Below, piece by piece: positions 1-8,851 of a DNA stretch of 64,000 nucleotides. The DNA lies in assembly GCA_965222065.1 (NCBI GenBank), contig OZ244933.1, forward strand, positions 2,480,001 to 2,544,000. The letters are read 5' to 3'. This DNA is from GM7GCV1 sp965222065. GTDB lineage: Bacteria > Pseudomonadota > Gammaproteobacteria > Pseudomonadales > GM7GCV1. A program made the position numbers and the translations under genes. A model generated the notes under the pieces. That model was given only the letters and a program-made list of their open reading frames with translations. It was not told the origin of the DNA and ran no database searches. Numbering within the stretch: position 1 is the first letter of the stretch; each line of letters starts with the position of its first letter.

Positions 1-135
1 CTTTCCAAAAACCCGGATTTCGCCCTGGACATGATGCGTGTCGTGTCTGCGCGGCTGCGTACCGAAATGCGCATCAAGCGCGAGCTGTCTCACGAAGCCA
101 GCCTGCGGGCCGTGGGCATCTCGGTCGCGTCCTGA
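1..135 (+). CDS. cyclic-nucleotide-binding domain protein, C-terminal fragment
   Basis: Open from the first base in frame 1 and ending at a TGA at 133-135, so only the last 44 residues are present. The segment contains NPDFALDMMRVVSARLR, the pattern of the final helix of cNMP-binding (CAP_ED-type) domains, where a proline-led turn is followed by ALxxMRxVSxRLR. There is no helix-turn-helix after it, so this looks like a short stand-alone sensor or the end of a larger protein rather than a CRP-like activator. The 5' part and function lie outside the window. The family call is inferred from one motif. Confidence 0.55.
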   Translation, partial: LSKNPDFALDMMRVVSARLRTEMRIKRELSHEASLRAVGISVAS

Positions 136-320
136 TCGTTTTAGATTCCTCCTTCCTGATTTTCTCCCCCCTGTGTGAAGTAGGAATTCCTTCCGGCAAC
201 GGCAGTCAGTCCGGTCTTCCCCATTTGGCCGGGCTGGTTGCCGGGAGGAGCTGTTTCCCCGGCATGGCGTAATCCCGCCTGATGTCATAGACTTTCGACA
301 CTTTTGCAGTCGGAAGCTAA

Positions 321-1610
321 ATGGATTCTCTCGTCGTCTTTCTTATTGTTGGTGGGTTGCTGGCAGCGGCCAAACTGTTCTTTGCCTTTCTCTGGTATAC
401 ACAGCGGACCACCCACAAACGAACCCTGCAAGACCTGGCAGCTGTACAACAGGAGCTGGCCGAGGCCGAAAGCCAGCTGGAGCAGGCCAGACGGCGCGAA
501 TCCGAACTCACGTCCCAGCTCAGAGTCGCTGAAGCCCGTACGGAAGAACAGCTTAAATACCACCAGCAACTCAACGACGAGCTCAAAAATGCCCAGGCCA
601 AACTGCAAAAAGACTTCGAGGTTCTGACCAACAAACTCTACGAAGACAGCCGCAAAAAATTCGAAAGCGACAGCCAGAAAACCCTGCTCAACAGTCTGGA
701 CCCACTGAAAAAAGAGATTGAAGGCTTCCGCAAGCGCATTGAAGACACACATCGTGAAGATGTTGCCGGTAGAAGCCGGCTGGAAGGCCAGATCCGGGCG
801 CTGCATGAACAGGCCGCCAAAATTGGCGAAGATGCCGTTCAGTTAACCAATGCCCTTAAAGGGGAAACCAAATCCCAGGGTAACTGGGGGGAAATGGTGC
901 TCGAACGGCTGCTGGAAGACTCCGGTCTGGAAAAGGGCAGGGAGTATGAAACCCAATCCTCTTTTAAGGACGAAGACGGGCAGCGCAAGCAACCCGACGT
1001 GATCGTTCGGCTACCGGATCAAAAGGACATCGTCATTGACGCCAAGGTTTCCCTGAAAGCCTACGAGGCCTTCTACAACGCCGAGACCGACGCCCAAAAA
1101 GAAAAGGCCCTGAAAGAACACATCAGCTCCCTGCGCAATCACTTTGCCGGGCTCAGTGCCAAAAACTACGAAGCGCTGGATAGCATCAACAGCCTGGATT
1201 TTGTGTTTATGTTTGTGCCCATCGAGCCTGCCTATTCACTGGCACTGCAGACCGACCAAAGCCTGTTCCAGAACGCTTACGACAAAGGCGTGGTGATTGT
1301 TAGCCCCACCACCTTAATGGCCACTCTGCGCACCGTCGCCAATATCTGGCGCTACGAAAAACAAAACCGCTACGCCCAACAAATCGCCGACGAAGGCGGC
1401 AAGCTCTACGACCAGTTTGTCCTGGTGGTGGAATCCCTGGATGACGTGGGCAGAAAGATCGAAGCCACGCAAAGCAGCTACGATTTGGCCCGCAAGCGGT
1501 TATCAGAAGGGCGCGGCAACCTGGTGGGACGGGTGGAAAACCTTAGAAAACTCGGGGCCAAATCCAAGAAGAATTTGCCGGATTCAGTTAAGGGGTTATT
1601 GGAAGAATAA
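321..1610 (+). CDS. rmuC: RmuC family DNA recombination protein
   Basis: This 429-residue protein matches the RmuC family. It has an N-terminal membrane anchor (about residues 3-22), a long charged coiled coil (about 25-140), and a conserved C-terminal nuclease-like domain with the GNWGEMVLERLLEDSGL segment and the DVIVRLPD...IDAKVSLKAY core typical of this PD-(D/E)XK-related fold. In E. coli rmuC loss raises inversions between short repeats, so it is thought to cleave DNA secondary structures. The ATG at 321 is preceded by a weak GGAAG. Five bases separate it from the next gene, which has very different base composition. Confidence 0.9.
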   Translation: MDSLVVFLIVGGLLAAAKLFFAFLWYTQRTTHKRTLQDLAAVQQELAEAESQLEQARRRESELTSQLRVAEARTEEQLKYHQQLNDELKNAQAKLQKDFEVLTNKLYEDSRKKFESDSQKTLLNSLDPLKKEIEGFRKRIEDTHREDVAGRSRLEGQIRALHEQAAKIGEDAVQLTNALKGETKSQGNWGEMVLERLLEDSGLEKGREYETQSSFKDEDGQRKQPDVIVRLPDQKDIVIDAKVSLKAYEAFYNAETDAQKEKALKEHISSLRNHFAGLSAKNYEALDSINSLDFVFMFVPIEPAYSLALQTDQSLFQNAYDKGVVIVSPTTLMATLRTVANIWRYEKQNRYAQQIADEGGKLYDQFVLVVESLDDVGRKIEATQSSYDLARKRLSEGRGNLVGRVENLRKLGAKSKKNLPDSVKGLLEE

Positions 1611-1615
1611 TTCTT

Positions 1616-2590
1616 ATGCGTTTCTGGTGGGTAAATCAAAAACAAACATTCCGCCAGGAATTTTCTGGGGGCTATATGTGGTCCCCTAAAAGAAATAGAA
1701 ATGGAAGGAGAAATAGAGCATACGAAAGTATGCGGATTGTTAGCCCAGGAGATGTTGTCTTTTCATATGCTGAGGGACACATAAAGGCAATAGGTATCAT
1801 AAATAGGCCAGCGTATTCATTTCCTAAACCAGATAACTTTGGAGCTGCGGGGGCAAATTGGGACCAAGATGGTTGGCGTGTAGATTTACATTATCAGAAA
1901 TTAAGAATGCCCTTCAGGCCTAAAGATAATATAAAAGACATCGTCGAAGTGCTGCCTGATCAATACTCTCCCCTCCAAGCTAACGGTAATGGAAATCAAA
2001 CATTCTACCTATACGAAATCTCCAAAAATCTCGCCTATAGGTTAGCTGAGCTAATTGGAGAAGATGTATTAGCGATACTGAAAGGCAATGTCGGTTTTGA
2101 GCCCTTAGATTATGGCAATGCTGATAGTTCAAATATCGATCACTGGGAGAACCAGATTGAAAGAAGTATTTTGTCATCGAGTATGGATGAAACAGCTAGA
2201 GAAACTTTAATACTTGCTAGAAGAGGGCAAGGAAGGTTTAGAACCGAGCTTTCTAAAATAGAGAAAGCTTGTCGTGTCACTGGAGTAACTAACAAAAATC
2301 ATTTGGTAGCCAGCCATACAAAACCCTGGCGTGAGGCCACAAATGAGGAGCGAATTGATCCAGAGAATGGCTTTTTATTGACTCCAAATGTAGACCAGCT
2401 CTTTGATAAAGGTCTGATTTCATTCGAAGATAGTGGTGATTTAATTATTTCTGAAGTAGCTGATTTAAATTCTCTTAAGCGAATGGGGATGCCACTTGAT
2501 CAAAGGTTTAATGTTGGCACCTTCACTGAAGGCCAAAAAAAATATCTAGATTGGCACAGGGAAGATTTTTTTCTTAAATCTTCCTTGTAA
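1616..2590 (+). CDS. HNH endonuclease with N-terminal EVE/PUA-like domain
   Basis: This is a 324-residue protein. Residues 1-120 begin RFWWVNQKQTFRQE..GGYMWSPK, the start of an EVE/PUA-like module often fused to nucleases, where it may read modified bases. Residues 219-275 form an HNH nuclease: CRVTG, ASHTKPWR, ER.DPENG, LLTPNVDQLFDKG and LISF appear in the family order. The gene is visibly richer in A+T than rmuC or the CPBP gene, which suggests recent transfer. No methyltransferase is adjacent. By analogy it could be a solitary restriction-type or modification-dependent nuclease; that role is inference. Confidence 0.8.
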   Translation: MRFWWVNQKQTFRQEFSGGYMWSPKRNRNGRRNRAYESMRIVSPGDVVFSYAEGHIKAIGIINRPAYSFPKPDNFGAAGANWDQDGWRVDLHYQKLRMPFRPKDNIKDIVEVLPDQYSPLQANGNGNQTFYLYEISKNLAYRLAELIGEDVLAILKGNVGFEPLDYGNADSSNIDHWENQIERSILSSSMDETARETLILARRGQGRFRTELSKIEKACRVTGVTNKNHLVASHTKPWREATNEERIDPENGFLLTPNVDQLFDKGLISFEDSGDLIISEVADLNSLKRMGMPLDQRFNVGTFTEGQKKYLDWHREDFFLKSSL

Positions 2591-2736
2591 TCACCTAATA
2601 AATCACAAAGAAATTAAAGCTCTGTCTCAGCTTGCTGTCACCAACCTAAACCTCTACAACATGAAAGCCATAATGGAATCGATTATGGTGGATATGCAGT
2701 TAACCTTTCCTACTTAAAAAAAAGAGCTATAGCCCC

Positions 2737-3366
2737 ATGGACAGGACATCCAGACTAACACTTGCCTACTGCCTAATTGTGATTGCGCTGTTGTTCGTTA
2801 TCGAGCTGTTGGCGCCTATTGCTTATGTCTACAAGATTGGGCTGAAGATCACGCTGATGCTGTTGCCGCTTGTCTGGGTGGCGCGCACGTTTTTTGCCAG
2901 AGCTGATAAACGCAAGACGCATATCGCCCTCTTTTTGGGGTTGGGGTCGGTGGTGCTCATCCAGGCAGCTTATGTGGTGCTGGAAGGATTTATCGATATG
3001 GATCAGATCCGCCAGTTACTGGCCGAGCGGCAGCGCATTACCAAAGAGACCTATGTGTTTGTGGCGATTTATGCAGTGTTGGGAAACTCCATACTGGAGG
3101 AGCTGTTTTTCCGCGGTATTCTGGTACAGAACATCAGTTATCGTCCCTGGGTGATTTCTTCGGCGCTGTTTTCGTTTTACCACCTGACGATCTTTATCAG
3201 CTGGTTCTCCTGGTGGGTGATGCTGATTGCCTTGGTGTCGTTATTTGTCGGTGGCATGCTGTTTTGCTGGCTTAATGGTGAGCGCAAATCCATCTGGAAT
3301 TCATGGCTGATGCATATGCTGGCCGATGTTTCTATCTTTGCTATTGGCTTCCAGTTGTATTTTTAG
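2737..3366 (+). CDS. CPBP family intramembrane glutamic endopeptidase
   Basis: This is a 209-residue, highly hydrophobic protein with about six predicted membrane segments. It carries the CPBP (Abi/Rce1-like) signature: E121-E122-L-F-F-R126 (EExxxR), then FSFYHL and a later HMLAD, which supply the histidines that complete the active site in this family. Members are membrane proteases; bacterial substrates are mostly unknown, with some roles in bacteriocin immunity. It stands alone and is followed by a strong terminator. Confidence 0.8.
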   Translation: MDRTSRLTLAYCLIVIALLFVIELLAPIAYVYKIGLKITLMLLPLVWVARTFFARADKRKTHIALFLGLGSVVLIQAAYVVLEGFIDMDQIRQLLAERQRITKETYVFVAIYAVLGNSILEELFFRGILVQNISYRPWVISSALFSFYHLTIFISWFSWWVMLIALVSLFVGGMLFCWLNGERKSIWNSWLMHMLADVSIFAIGFQLYF

Positions 3367-3390
3367 TGGTCAACATAAGTGCTCAGAAAT

Positions 3391-3418
3391 AAAAAAGGAG
3401 GCGGGTGCCTCCTTTTTT
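3391..3418 (+). terminator. bidirectional intrinsic terminator
   Basis: AAAAAAGGAGGC, loop GGGT, then GCCTCCTTTTTT. An A-run lies on the left and a T-run on the right, so it can stop both the CPBP gene and the convergent OmpA gene. Confidence 0.85.
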
Positions 3419-3487
3419 GATCCTTTGGTTTTTTTCGTTGATTAACGCAGCTTTCCAAAAGTGTTTAGCACAGCTCTCTATATGTGC

Positions 3488-4030
3488 TTAGCGAAGCACC
3501 ACAATCTCCACACGGCGGTTAAGTGCGCGGCCGTCAGAGGTGTCGTTTGAGGCGACGGGTTCATCTTCTCCGTAGGAGATAGTCGCCATACGGTCCAGTG
3601 CTACGCCCTGGCTATGAAGATAGCGTCGCACGCTTTCCGCACGTCGCTCACCCAGCCAATGGTTGTACTCTGCGGTCCCGGTGGCGTCGGTGTGCCCCTG
3701 GATTTCCAGATAAACATTCTCGTTCTCAGCCTTGAGTGTGTTTGCCAACTCGGTCAGTTGGGCCTCTACACCACTGGATAAAACGGAGCTGTTTCTATCA
3801 AAAACAAGGCCGTCCGCATCCGTATAGACAACGGTGTAAAGGAACTTTCCTTCAGCAAGCATGCCGGCATCTGTTGCCCGCTCCAGAGCCTGGCGAGCTG
3901 TGGATGTCAGTTGCTGGATTTGCGCGTTTTGACGTGCCTCCATGCTGGCGATTTGCTGGTCGACGTATTCTCTTGTGGCGCAGCTGGATAAAAGCAACAT
4001 CGCTGCGGCCAATAAGATAATTCTGTTCAT
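3488..4030 (-). CDS. OmpA family lipoprotein (peptidoglycan-associated type)
   Basis: From the ATG at 4030 the product is about 180 residues. It starts with a lipoprotein signal (MNRIILLAAAMLLLSSC, lipobox LSSC), has a short coiled-coil linker, and ends in an OmpA/Pal peptidoglycan-binding domain (EIQGHTDATG, LGERRAESVRRYL, ISYGE, NRRVEIVV). It should sit in the outer membrane and hold it to the wall. An in-frame ATG at 4036 and one at 4069 also exist. The GGAGG at 4041-4045 fits starts at 4036 or 4030 and rules against 4069. Confidence 0.85.
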   Translation of the reverse strand: MNRIILLAAAMLLLSSCATREYVDQQIASMEARQNAQIQQLTSTARQALERATDAGMLAEGKFLYTVVYTDADGLVFDRNSSVLSSGVEAQLTELANTLKAENENVYLEIQGHTDATGTAEYNHWLGERRAESVRRYLHSQGVALDRMATISYGEDEPVASNDTSDGRALNRRVEIVVLR

Positions 4031-4237
4031 ATGCATACAACCTCCTGTATGTGATTTTTGATATCGCAAATAACAAGTGTTATTTGAGCACCTTGCTAAA
4101 CTTTTTAATGCGCACTAATCGACAATTAAACAGACTAGCCGGCTTTCTGAGGCTGTATGTGGGCTTGTTAGAGTAAATTTCAATAGTAAGCGCTGTCTGT
4201 GGGCATAATTTATTTATCTTGTAATATGGTGAAAAAA

Positions 4238-4276
4238 ATGGCACTTTATAGTTCTTATAAAGATATTAAGTGCCAT
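4238..4276. promoter_or_regulatory. nested inverted repeats, likely HipB operator of hipBA
   Basis: ATGGCACTT (4238-4246) and AAGTGCCAT (4268-4276) are perfect inverted repeats whose starts are 30 bp apart, about three helical turns. Between them lies a second inverted repeat, CTTTATA-GTTCT-TATAAAG (4244-4262). The right arm reaches to three bases before the hipB ATG at 4279. HipB-type antitoxins autoregulate by binding paired palindromes over their promoter, so this is the expected operator. The binding itself is inferred. Confidence 0.65.
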
Positions 4277-4278
4277 AT

Positions 4279-4632
4279 ATGTCACCTTATATTGATTTTA
4301 AAGTAGCGTCGAGCGCCCAAATTGAACAGGCACTGGGCGAATTATTGGCCCGCTACCGACTGGATCATAACCTGTCGCAGGCGAAACTCGCTGAGAAGGC
4401 GGGAGTATCGTTGCGAACCATCAAGCGAGTGGAAAACGGCGAGGGCTCATCGCTGGATACGTTTGTTCGAATCTTGATGGCGCTTGGCCTGCAGGAAAAC
4501 CTGGTGCACCTGATTCCGGTGGCCGATGTGCGGCCGCTGGATCGTATCGATGAAAAAGACCGGGAGCGCCAGAGAGCCCGGTCGGTGAAGGAATCCAAAC
4601 CGGCCAAACCCTGGAGCTGGGGCGATGAATGA
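4279..4632 (+). CDS. hipB: HipB family antitoxin, XRE-type DNA-binding protein
   Basis: This is a 117-residue protein with a helix-turn-helix of the XRE/Cro class at about residues 20-75 (LSQAKLAEKAGVSLRTIKRVENG). The C-terminal tail is charged, as in HipB proteins. The stop codon overlaps the start of hipA by eight bases. I chose the ATG at 4279 over the in-frame GTG at 4270, because the GTG lies inside the operator arm; no good ribosome site precedes either. HipB normally neutralises HipA and represses the pair. Confidence 0.85.
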   Translation: MSPYIDFKVASSAQIEQALGELLARYRLDHNLSQAKLAEKAGVSLRTIKRVENGEGSSLDTFVRILMALGLQENLVHLIPVADVRPLDRIDEKDRERQRARSVKESKPAKPWSWGDE

Positions 4633-5932
4633 TGCCCGTGTCATTTTGTGGGGCAGGGATATCGGCGCGGTGAGCTGGTTGCCGGACCGCGAACTGGGCG
4701 TGTTCCAGTATCGGCCTGAGTTTGTGCCTTCCGGGATAGAAATCGCGCCGCTAATGATGCCTCTGCGTGAGGCGCCTTATTCGTTCCCCGGGTTGGCGAA
4801 AGAGACCTTCCATGGGTTACCGGGGCTGCTGTCGGATTCCCTGCCGGATAAATATGGCAATCGCATGATTAATGCCTGGCTGGCATCCCAGGGTCGAACA
4901 CCGGAGAGTTTTAACCCGGTAGAGCGGCTATGTTATGTCGGCAAGCGTGGCATGGGAGCACTGGAGTTCGAGCCGCGAGAGGGTAGTGCTGATCGGGAAT
5001 CCCTGAAGATTGAAATTGATGCACTGGTGCACCTGGCTAACCGGGTGCTGGATAAGCGCGCTGAACTGGGTGGCACGCTCAATGGCGATCTGGACGGTAC
5101 CGACAGCCAGGCCTTTAATGAAATTTTACGTGTGGGCACTTCTGCCGGCGGAGCACGCGCCAAGGCCGTACTGGCCTGGAACCCGAAGACAGATGAATTT
5201 CGTTCCGGCCAGGTGGATTTGCCGGAAGATTTCGAGCACTGGCTGGTGAAGTTTGATGGCGTCAGTGGTAACCGGGACAAGGAGCTGGCCGATCCCCAGG
5301 GGTATGGCCTAATCGAATATGCCTATCATTTGATGGCGGTGGATGCGGGTATCGAAATGACGGAATGCCGTTTGCATCGGGAGGGTGGCCGCAGCCACTT
5401 TATGACGCGCCGGTTTGACCGCACCGCGGAAGGGAAGAAGCTGCACATGCAATCCCTGGGGGCGATGGCGCATTTCGATTACAACCAGGCCGGGGCCTAT
5501 TCTTATGAACAGGCGATCCAGGTGATGCGGCAACTGGATTTGCCACTGCCGGAAATTGAACAGCAATATCTGCGTACGATATTTAACCTGGTGGCACGCA
5601 ACCAGGATGATCACGTCAAGAACATTGCTTTTCTTATGGGCAAGGAGGGCCAATGGTCGCTGGCACCAGCCTACGATGTGATCTATGCCTGGCAACCGGA
5701 TGGAGCCTGGACCGGACAGCACCAGATGAGTGTCAATGGCAAGCGTGACCGGTTTGTTCGGGAAGATGTCTTAATATTGGCTGATGTTGCCAACATTAAA
5801 CGATTGCGGGCGAACAAACTTATTGACCAGGTTGTGGAAGTGGTACGGCATTGGCCAGAGTATGCCGAACAGGCGGGTGTAGGCGGGACGGCTATAAAAG
5901 CGATTGGCCGGGCACATCGTCTTACGCTTTAG
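4625..5932 (+). CDS. hipA: HipA family serine/threonine kinase toxin
   Basis: This is a 435-residue protein, the full length of E. coli-type HipA. The N-terminal subdomain has the GLLSDSLPD motif and GTSAGGARAKAV, the P-loop-like ATP-binding segment. The kinase core carries N326-Q-D-D-H-V-K-N333, with the catalytic Asp/Asn arrangement, followed by LAPAYDV, the metal-binding DxD-like motif. HipA kinases phosphorylate aminoacyl-tRNA synthetases (GltX in E. coli) and induce growth arrest. It is translationally coupled to hipB. All key residues are visible, so it appears intact. Confidence 0.88.
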   Translation: MNDARVILWGRDIGAVSWLPDRELGVFQYRPEFVPSGIEIAPLMMPLREAPYSFPGLAKETFHGLPGLLSDSLPDKYGNRMINAWLASQGRTPESFNPVERLCYVGKRGMGALEFEPREGSADRESLKIEIDALVHLANRVLDKRAELGGTLNGDLDGTDSQAFNEILRVGTSAGGARAKAVLAWNPKTDEFRSGQVDLPEDFEHWLVKFDGVSGNRDKELADPQGYGLIEYAYHLMAVDAGIEMTECRLHREGGRSHFMTRRFDRTAEGKKLHMQSLGAMAHFDYNQAGAYSYEQAIQVMRQLDLPLPEIEQQYLRTIFNLVARNQDDHVKNIAFLMGKEGQWSLAPAYDVIYAWQPDGAWTGQHQMSVNGKRDRFVREDVLILADVANIKRLRANKLIDQVVEVVRHWPEYAEQAGVGGTAIKAIGRAHRLTL

Positions 5933-5937
5933 CAAAA

Positions 5938-5964
5938 ATAAGGGAGCCAAAGGCTCCCTTATTT
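5938..5964 (+). terminator. bidirectional terminator between hipA and the lectin-like gene
   Basis: ATAAGGGAGCC, loop AAA, GGCTCCCTTAT followed by TT. The stem has 11 perfect pairs between two convergent genes. Confidence 0.8.
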
Positions 5965-5988
5965 CTATTGGGTATAAAGCAACTCTCG

Positions 5989-6624
5989 TTAATCAATTGC
6001 AAAGCAATAGAGCAACCCATCACCGCCGGTGCCGACGAGAGATTCCTGGCTGCATCCGCGCGAGGTGTGCACTGAGTTCCAGGATGCGTTGGGGCCGCCC
6101 AGGCGATCGTGGTGCCCGATTCTGGCTGTGTGTTCATCGCTGTTGCTGGTCCAGTTGTTGCAGGTGGATACCGTTGGGTCCGGATGAAACAGGCGGCCCA
6201 TGGAATCAGAACCCGTCAGGATGTCGTGGCGGTTGGGTGAATCACCGCGGCCATTCACCTCTTCGCCATGCTCATTGAGGGCGGTGTATTTGCGAATGTT
6301 GTTGCGGTCTTCGTGCAGGTCGTCGACATTGGCCGCAATCAGGTCGCCATTTGCGTTATACCAGGGGCCTTCACCAATGCGATCGCGGGCATCGACACGG
6401 GGGTTGGAGGCGCTGAGATAGGCGTGCCAGGTCGCGTCTCCACGGCCTGCGGTTTCTGCCAGCGACTGACACAGCGCATCTGCGCCAACCAGTCCGCCAA
6501 AATCACCGCCCTGACCGTGGGCATCGCTGGTGACAAAAAAGCTCATGGGGTTGTCCTGGGCAAAGCCAGGCATCGCCAGGCTGGCGAGTAAACCGAGTGT
6601 GAAAATCCGTAATCGAGAAAACAT
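5989..6624 (-). CDS. secreted protein with lectin-like (endostatin/C-type-lectin fold) domain
   Basis: This is a 211-residue protein with a clear Sec signal peptide (MFSRLRIFTLGLLASLAMPGFAQ) and no lipobox. The mature part starts MSFFVTSD and has GGLVGADALCQSLA...WHAYLSAS, then GPWYNANG and a cysteine-containing C-terminus (CNNWTSNS, GCSQESL, YCFAID). This pattern is typical of bacterial proteins with the collagenase NC10/endostatin-like or DUF1554 lectin fold. The number of cysteines suggests disulfides and a periplasmic or extracellular location. The ligand is unknown. Confidence 0.65.
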   Translation of the reverse strand: MFSRLRIFTLGLLASLAMPGFAQDNPMSFFVTSDAHGQGGDFGGLVGADALCQSLAETAGRGDATWHAYLSASNPRVDARDRIGEGPWYNANGDLIAANVDDLHEDRNNIRKYTALNEHGEEVNGRGDSPNRHDILTGSDSMGRLFHPDPTVSTCNNWTSNSDEHTARIGHHDRLGGPNASWNSVHTSRGCSQESLVGTGGDGLLYCFAID

Positions 6625-6763
6625 GAGTGTTACCTTTTGATGTTGTGGATTATTGTTGATGGATCAACCTATGGTAACCAAAAAGCTTTGGCGCTATGTG
6701 GCAACTAAACAAATGTTAAAGTTCTGCGCAGGATTTTTCAGGCGTCGGATGCGCCAGTTGTGC

Positions 6764-7210
6764 TTACGACCAGAGAGAGACAGCAGCTCGGGCGATCAGG
6801 ATAAACAGCAACATGCTGGCCACAGCAAAAATCCAGAATCGGACAACAATGATGTTCCAGATGGACTGCACCAGACTGTGAACCACCCGAAGAGCCACGT
6901 AGCTCCAGGCAAGAACCAGATTTAGGCCGTTACTTTCCCCAAGAAGATAGAGCACAAAGAGTACGGCATAGAACAGTACCGGCTGTTCAAGCAAGTGGTT
7001 GTAATTGTCGCTTTTCCAGCGGGCTTCTGGCGGCAGTTGTGCCAGTAGTTGTTCTTTTGGCAGGCGCGGATCAAGCCTGATCTTCAAACGCATCAGCGCA
7101 GGGATGCGCTCGGCATATAACCAGAACCACATGACAGCGGTCCAGATCATCAGGGCAACGGCTGGCTTTAGCAGGCCTGTGTTGCCCATGGAAAGATCAA
7201 GTTCAGGCAT
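6764..7210 (-). CDS. MAPEG family membrane protein
   Basis: This is a 148-residue protein with four predicted membrane helices. It carries the MAPEG pattern in which a loop with KSDNYNHLLEQPVLFYAV follows the first helix; the NxxEQP segment is the family's conserved cytosolic motif. Eukaryotic members are glutathione- and eicosanoid-related enzymes; most bacterial ones have no known substrate. It stands alone between the secreted lectin-like gene and the NAD(P)-binding gene. Confidence 0.75.
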   Translation of the reverse strand: MPELDLSMGNTGLLKPAVALMIWTAVMWFWLYAERIPALMRLKIRLDPRLPKEQLLAQLPPEARWKSDNYNHLLEQPVLFYAVLFVLYLLGESNGLNLVLAWSYVALRVVHSLVQSIWNIIVVRFWIFAVASMLLFILIARAAVSLWS

Positions 7211-7425
7211 TTAGTTGCTTGGCAGCTGCTTTGCGCTTCCTCAAAACGGGTTGTAGAAGGCGACGATAAGCCAGAGCCAGGCCGGTGTAAACCAGAAAAC
7301 GAGCGATCAAGAATGCCTTTAATCATTTATCAGCAATTCCGTTTGCGAATTTATACGGTATGGGACTGAAGCAAATCAGTCGTTAAGATAAGCGGTAGAA
7401 TGTGACAGAAGTGAGGGAGGTGAGC

Positions 7426-8076
7426 ATGAGCACGATAGCCGTTTTTGGCGGAACAGGATATGTAGGTTCACGCTTGACCGAGTTGTTACTGGAGCGCGGT
7501 TACAAGGCCCGTCTGCTGGTTCGCGATGAAACCAGTATCGTTGAGCTGGGTTTGCAACGAGAAGATGTGGAGTTGGTAAACGGTGCCTTACCTGACAAGG
7601 ATGCCATTGCCAAAACCATTGCCGGCACCGATGCCGTTCTGGTCGCCACTGGCCAGCGTGGACGCTCAAGGGAAGAGATGCAGACCCTGGTTGAAGGTAA
7701 CCAGAATATTATTTCTGCCATGGAAGACCTGGGTGTAAAGCGTTTGGTGAAGATATCAGGAACCTCTGTACGTTTTCCTGGTGAGCCTTTCCCTATGATG
7801 CGCCGTCTGGCGGATGTGGCTTTTAAGGTGCTGCTGGCAAATCCCACTCGATGTAAATATCTGGAACAGGAAGATATTCGCAAAAGCCAGCTGGACTGGG
7901 TGATGGTACGCCCGCCGCAAATTGTTCCCAAACCGGTCGGCGGTCGCTTTCAGGCGCATGAGTACCAGCATCTGGGATTAAAGGTTTTTCGTGATGACCT
8001 CTGTAATTTTATGATTGACCAGATTCAGTCCAGTGACTGGGTAAGAAAATGCCCGGTTGTGGGTTATAGCCGCTAA
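7426..8076 (+). CDS. NAD(P)-binding atypical short-chain dehydrogenase (NmrA/YwnB-like)
   Basis: This is a 216-residue protein with an N-terminal Rossmann motif GGTGYVGSRL. It continues ALPDKDAIAKTIAGTDAVLVATGQRG and IRKSQLDWVMVRPPQI, typical of the NAD(P)H-binding (PF13460) branch. The classical YxxxK catalytic pair is not evident, so it may be a sensor or isomerase-like enzyme. The frame opens at a GTG at 7402, but the ATG at 7426 sits behind a strong GGGAGG (7415-7420) and starts directly before the beta strand, so it is preferred. It is convergent with the next gene. Confidence 0.75.
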   Translation: MSTIAVFGGTGYVGSRLTELLLERGYKARLLVRDETSIVELGLQREDVELVNGALPDKDAIAKTIAGTDAVLVATGQRGRSREEMQTLVEGNQNIISAMEDLGVKRLVKISGTSVRFPGEPFPMMRRLADVAFKVLLANPTRCKYLEQEDIRKSQLDWVMVRPPQIVPKPVGGRFQAHEYQHLGLKVFRDDLCNFMIDQIQSSDWVRKCPVVGYSR

Positions 8077-8106
8077 GGTTTGGTCTAGTACAGCAAAGTC
8101 TTGCTT

Positions 8107-8811
8107 TTAATAAGGCAAAGATTTGCCGTCCCAGTTAATCAATTTGCCGTTCATGTCCGCCGTCAGGTTTTCGGCGATGTCGGCCAGTCGCGTAGCGGTG
8201 AGCTGGGGACTGTAGAGTTTGTCCTCGGGAATATTTTTCTGGAAGGGAACAGACAGGGGAGAGTCGGTCGTTCCCGGATGGACTGCAATAACAACACTTT
8301 CCGGCGACTTTCTGGCCCACTCGATACTGATATTGCGAATCAGCATATTAAGTGCTGCCTTGCTCATCCGATAGCTGTGCCATCCGCCCAAATAGTTGTC
8401 GTCCATACTGGATACACGGGCGGAAAGGGAAAGCCAGCGAACGGGATGCTGGCGGCTTACCAGGGGGGAAACGGCCTGGGCCAGTTGCAGGTGAGCAACA
8501 AGATTGACCCGCATTGATTCGGCCAGCCAGGCAATATCAATTTCCCCAAGTGATTTCTCCGGTCGCTGGGTTTCTGTGTGGAGTATGCCCGCGCACTGGA
8601 TAACGCAATCGGGAGAGTTGGGAAGTTGGTTTAGCCATTCCGACATGCTCTCGACGGCAGTAGTCGTCGTGCAGTCGAGCTGCAGGTGTTGTTGGCTCCA
8701 GCCGGGTTTACCGGATCGACTTAGACTCGAAAGCTGATGGCCGCGAGCCAAAAGCGTTTTGCCCAGCTCGTTTCCAATGCCTCCGTTGGCACCTGCAATA
8801 AGAATGTTCAT
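8107..8811 (-). CDS. short-chain dehydrogenase/reductase, C-factor (CsgA)-like
   Basis: This is a 234-residue SDR. It has the cofactor motif GANGGIGNELG at the N-terminus, the catalytic SLSARVSS serine region, and YRMSKAALNM (YxxxK) at about residue 160. It ends in a short SLPY tail. This short form resembles the C-factor/CsgA-like SDRs found next to unrelated genes in many gammaproteobacteria. The substrate is unknown. The gene is convergent with the NAD(P)-binding gene, and about 30 bp separate the two stops. Confidence 0.8.
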   Translation of the reverse strand: MNILIAGANGGIGNELGKTLLARGHQLSSLSRSGKPGWSQQHLQLDCTTTTAVESMSEWLNQLPNSPDCVIQCAGILHTETQRPEKSLGEIDIAWLAESMRVNLVAHLQLAQAVSPLVSRQHPVRWLSLSARVSSMDDNYLGGWHSYRMSKAALNMLIRNISIEWARKSPESVVIAVHPGTTDSPLSVPFQKNIPEDKLYSPQLTATRLADIAENLTADMNGKLINWDGKSLPY

Positions 8812-8851
8812 ACCGGCGAATACGTTGTATTCGCCAGAAAAGTTTTGTCTG

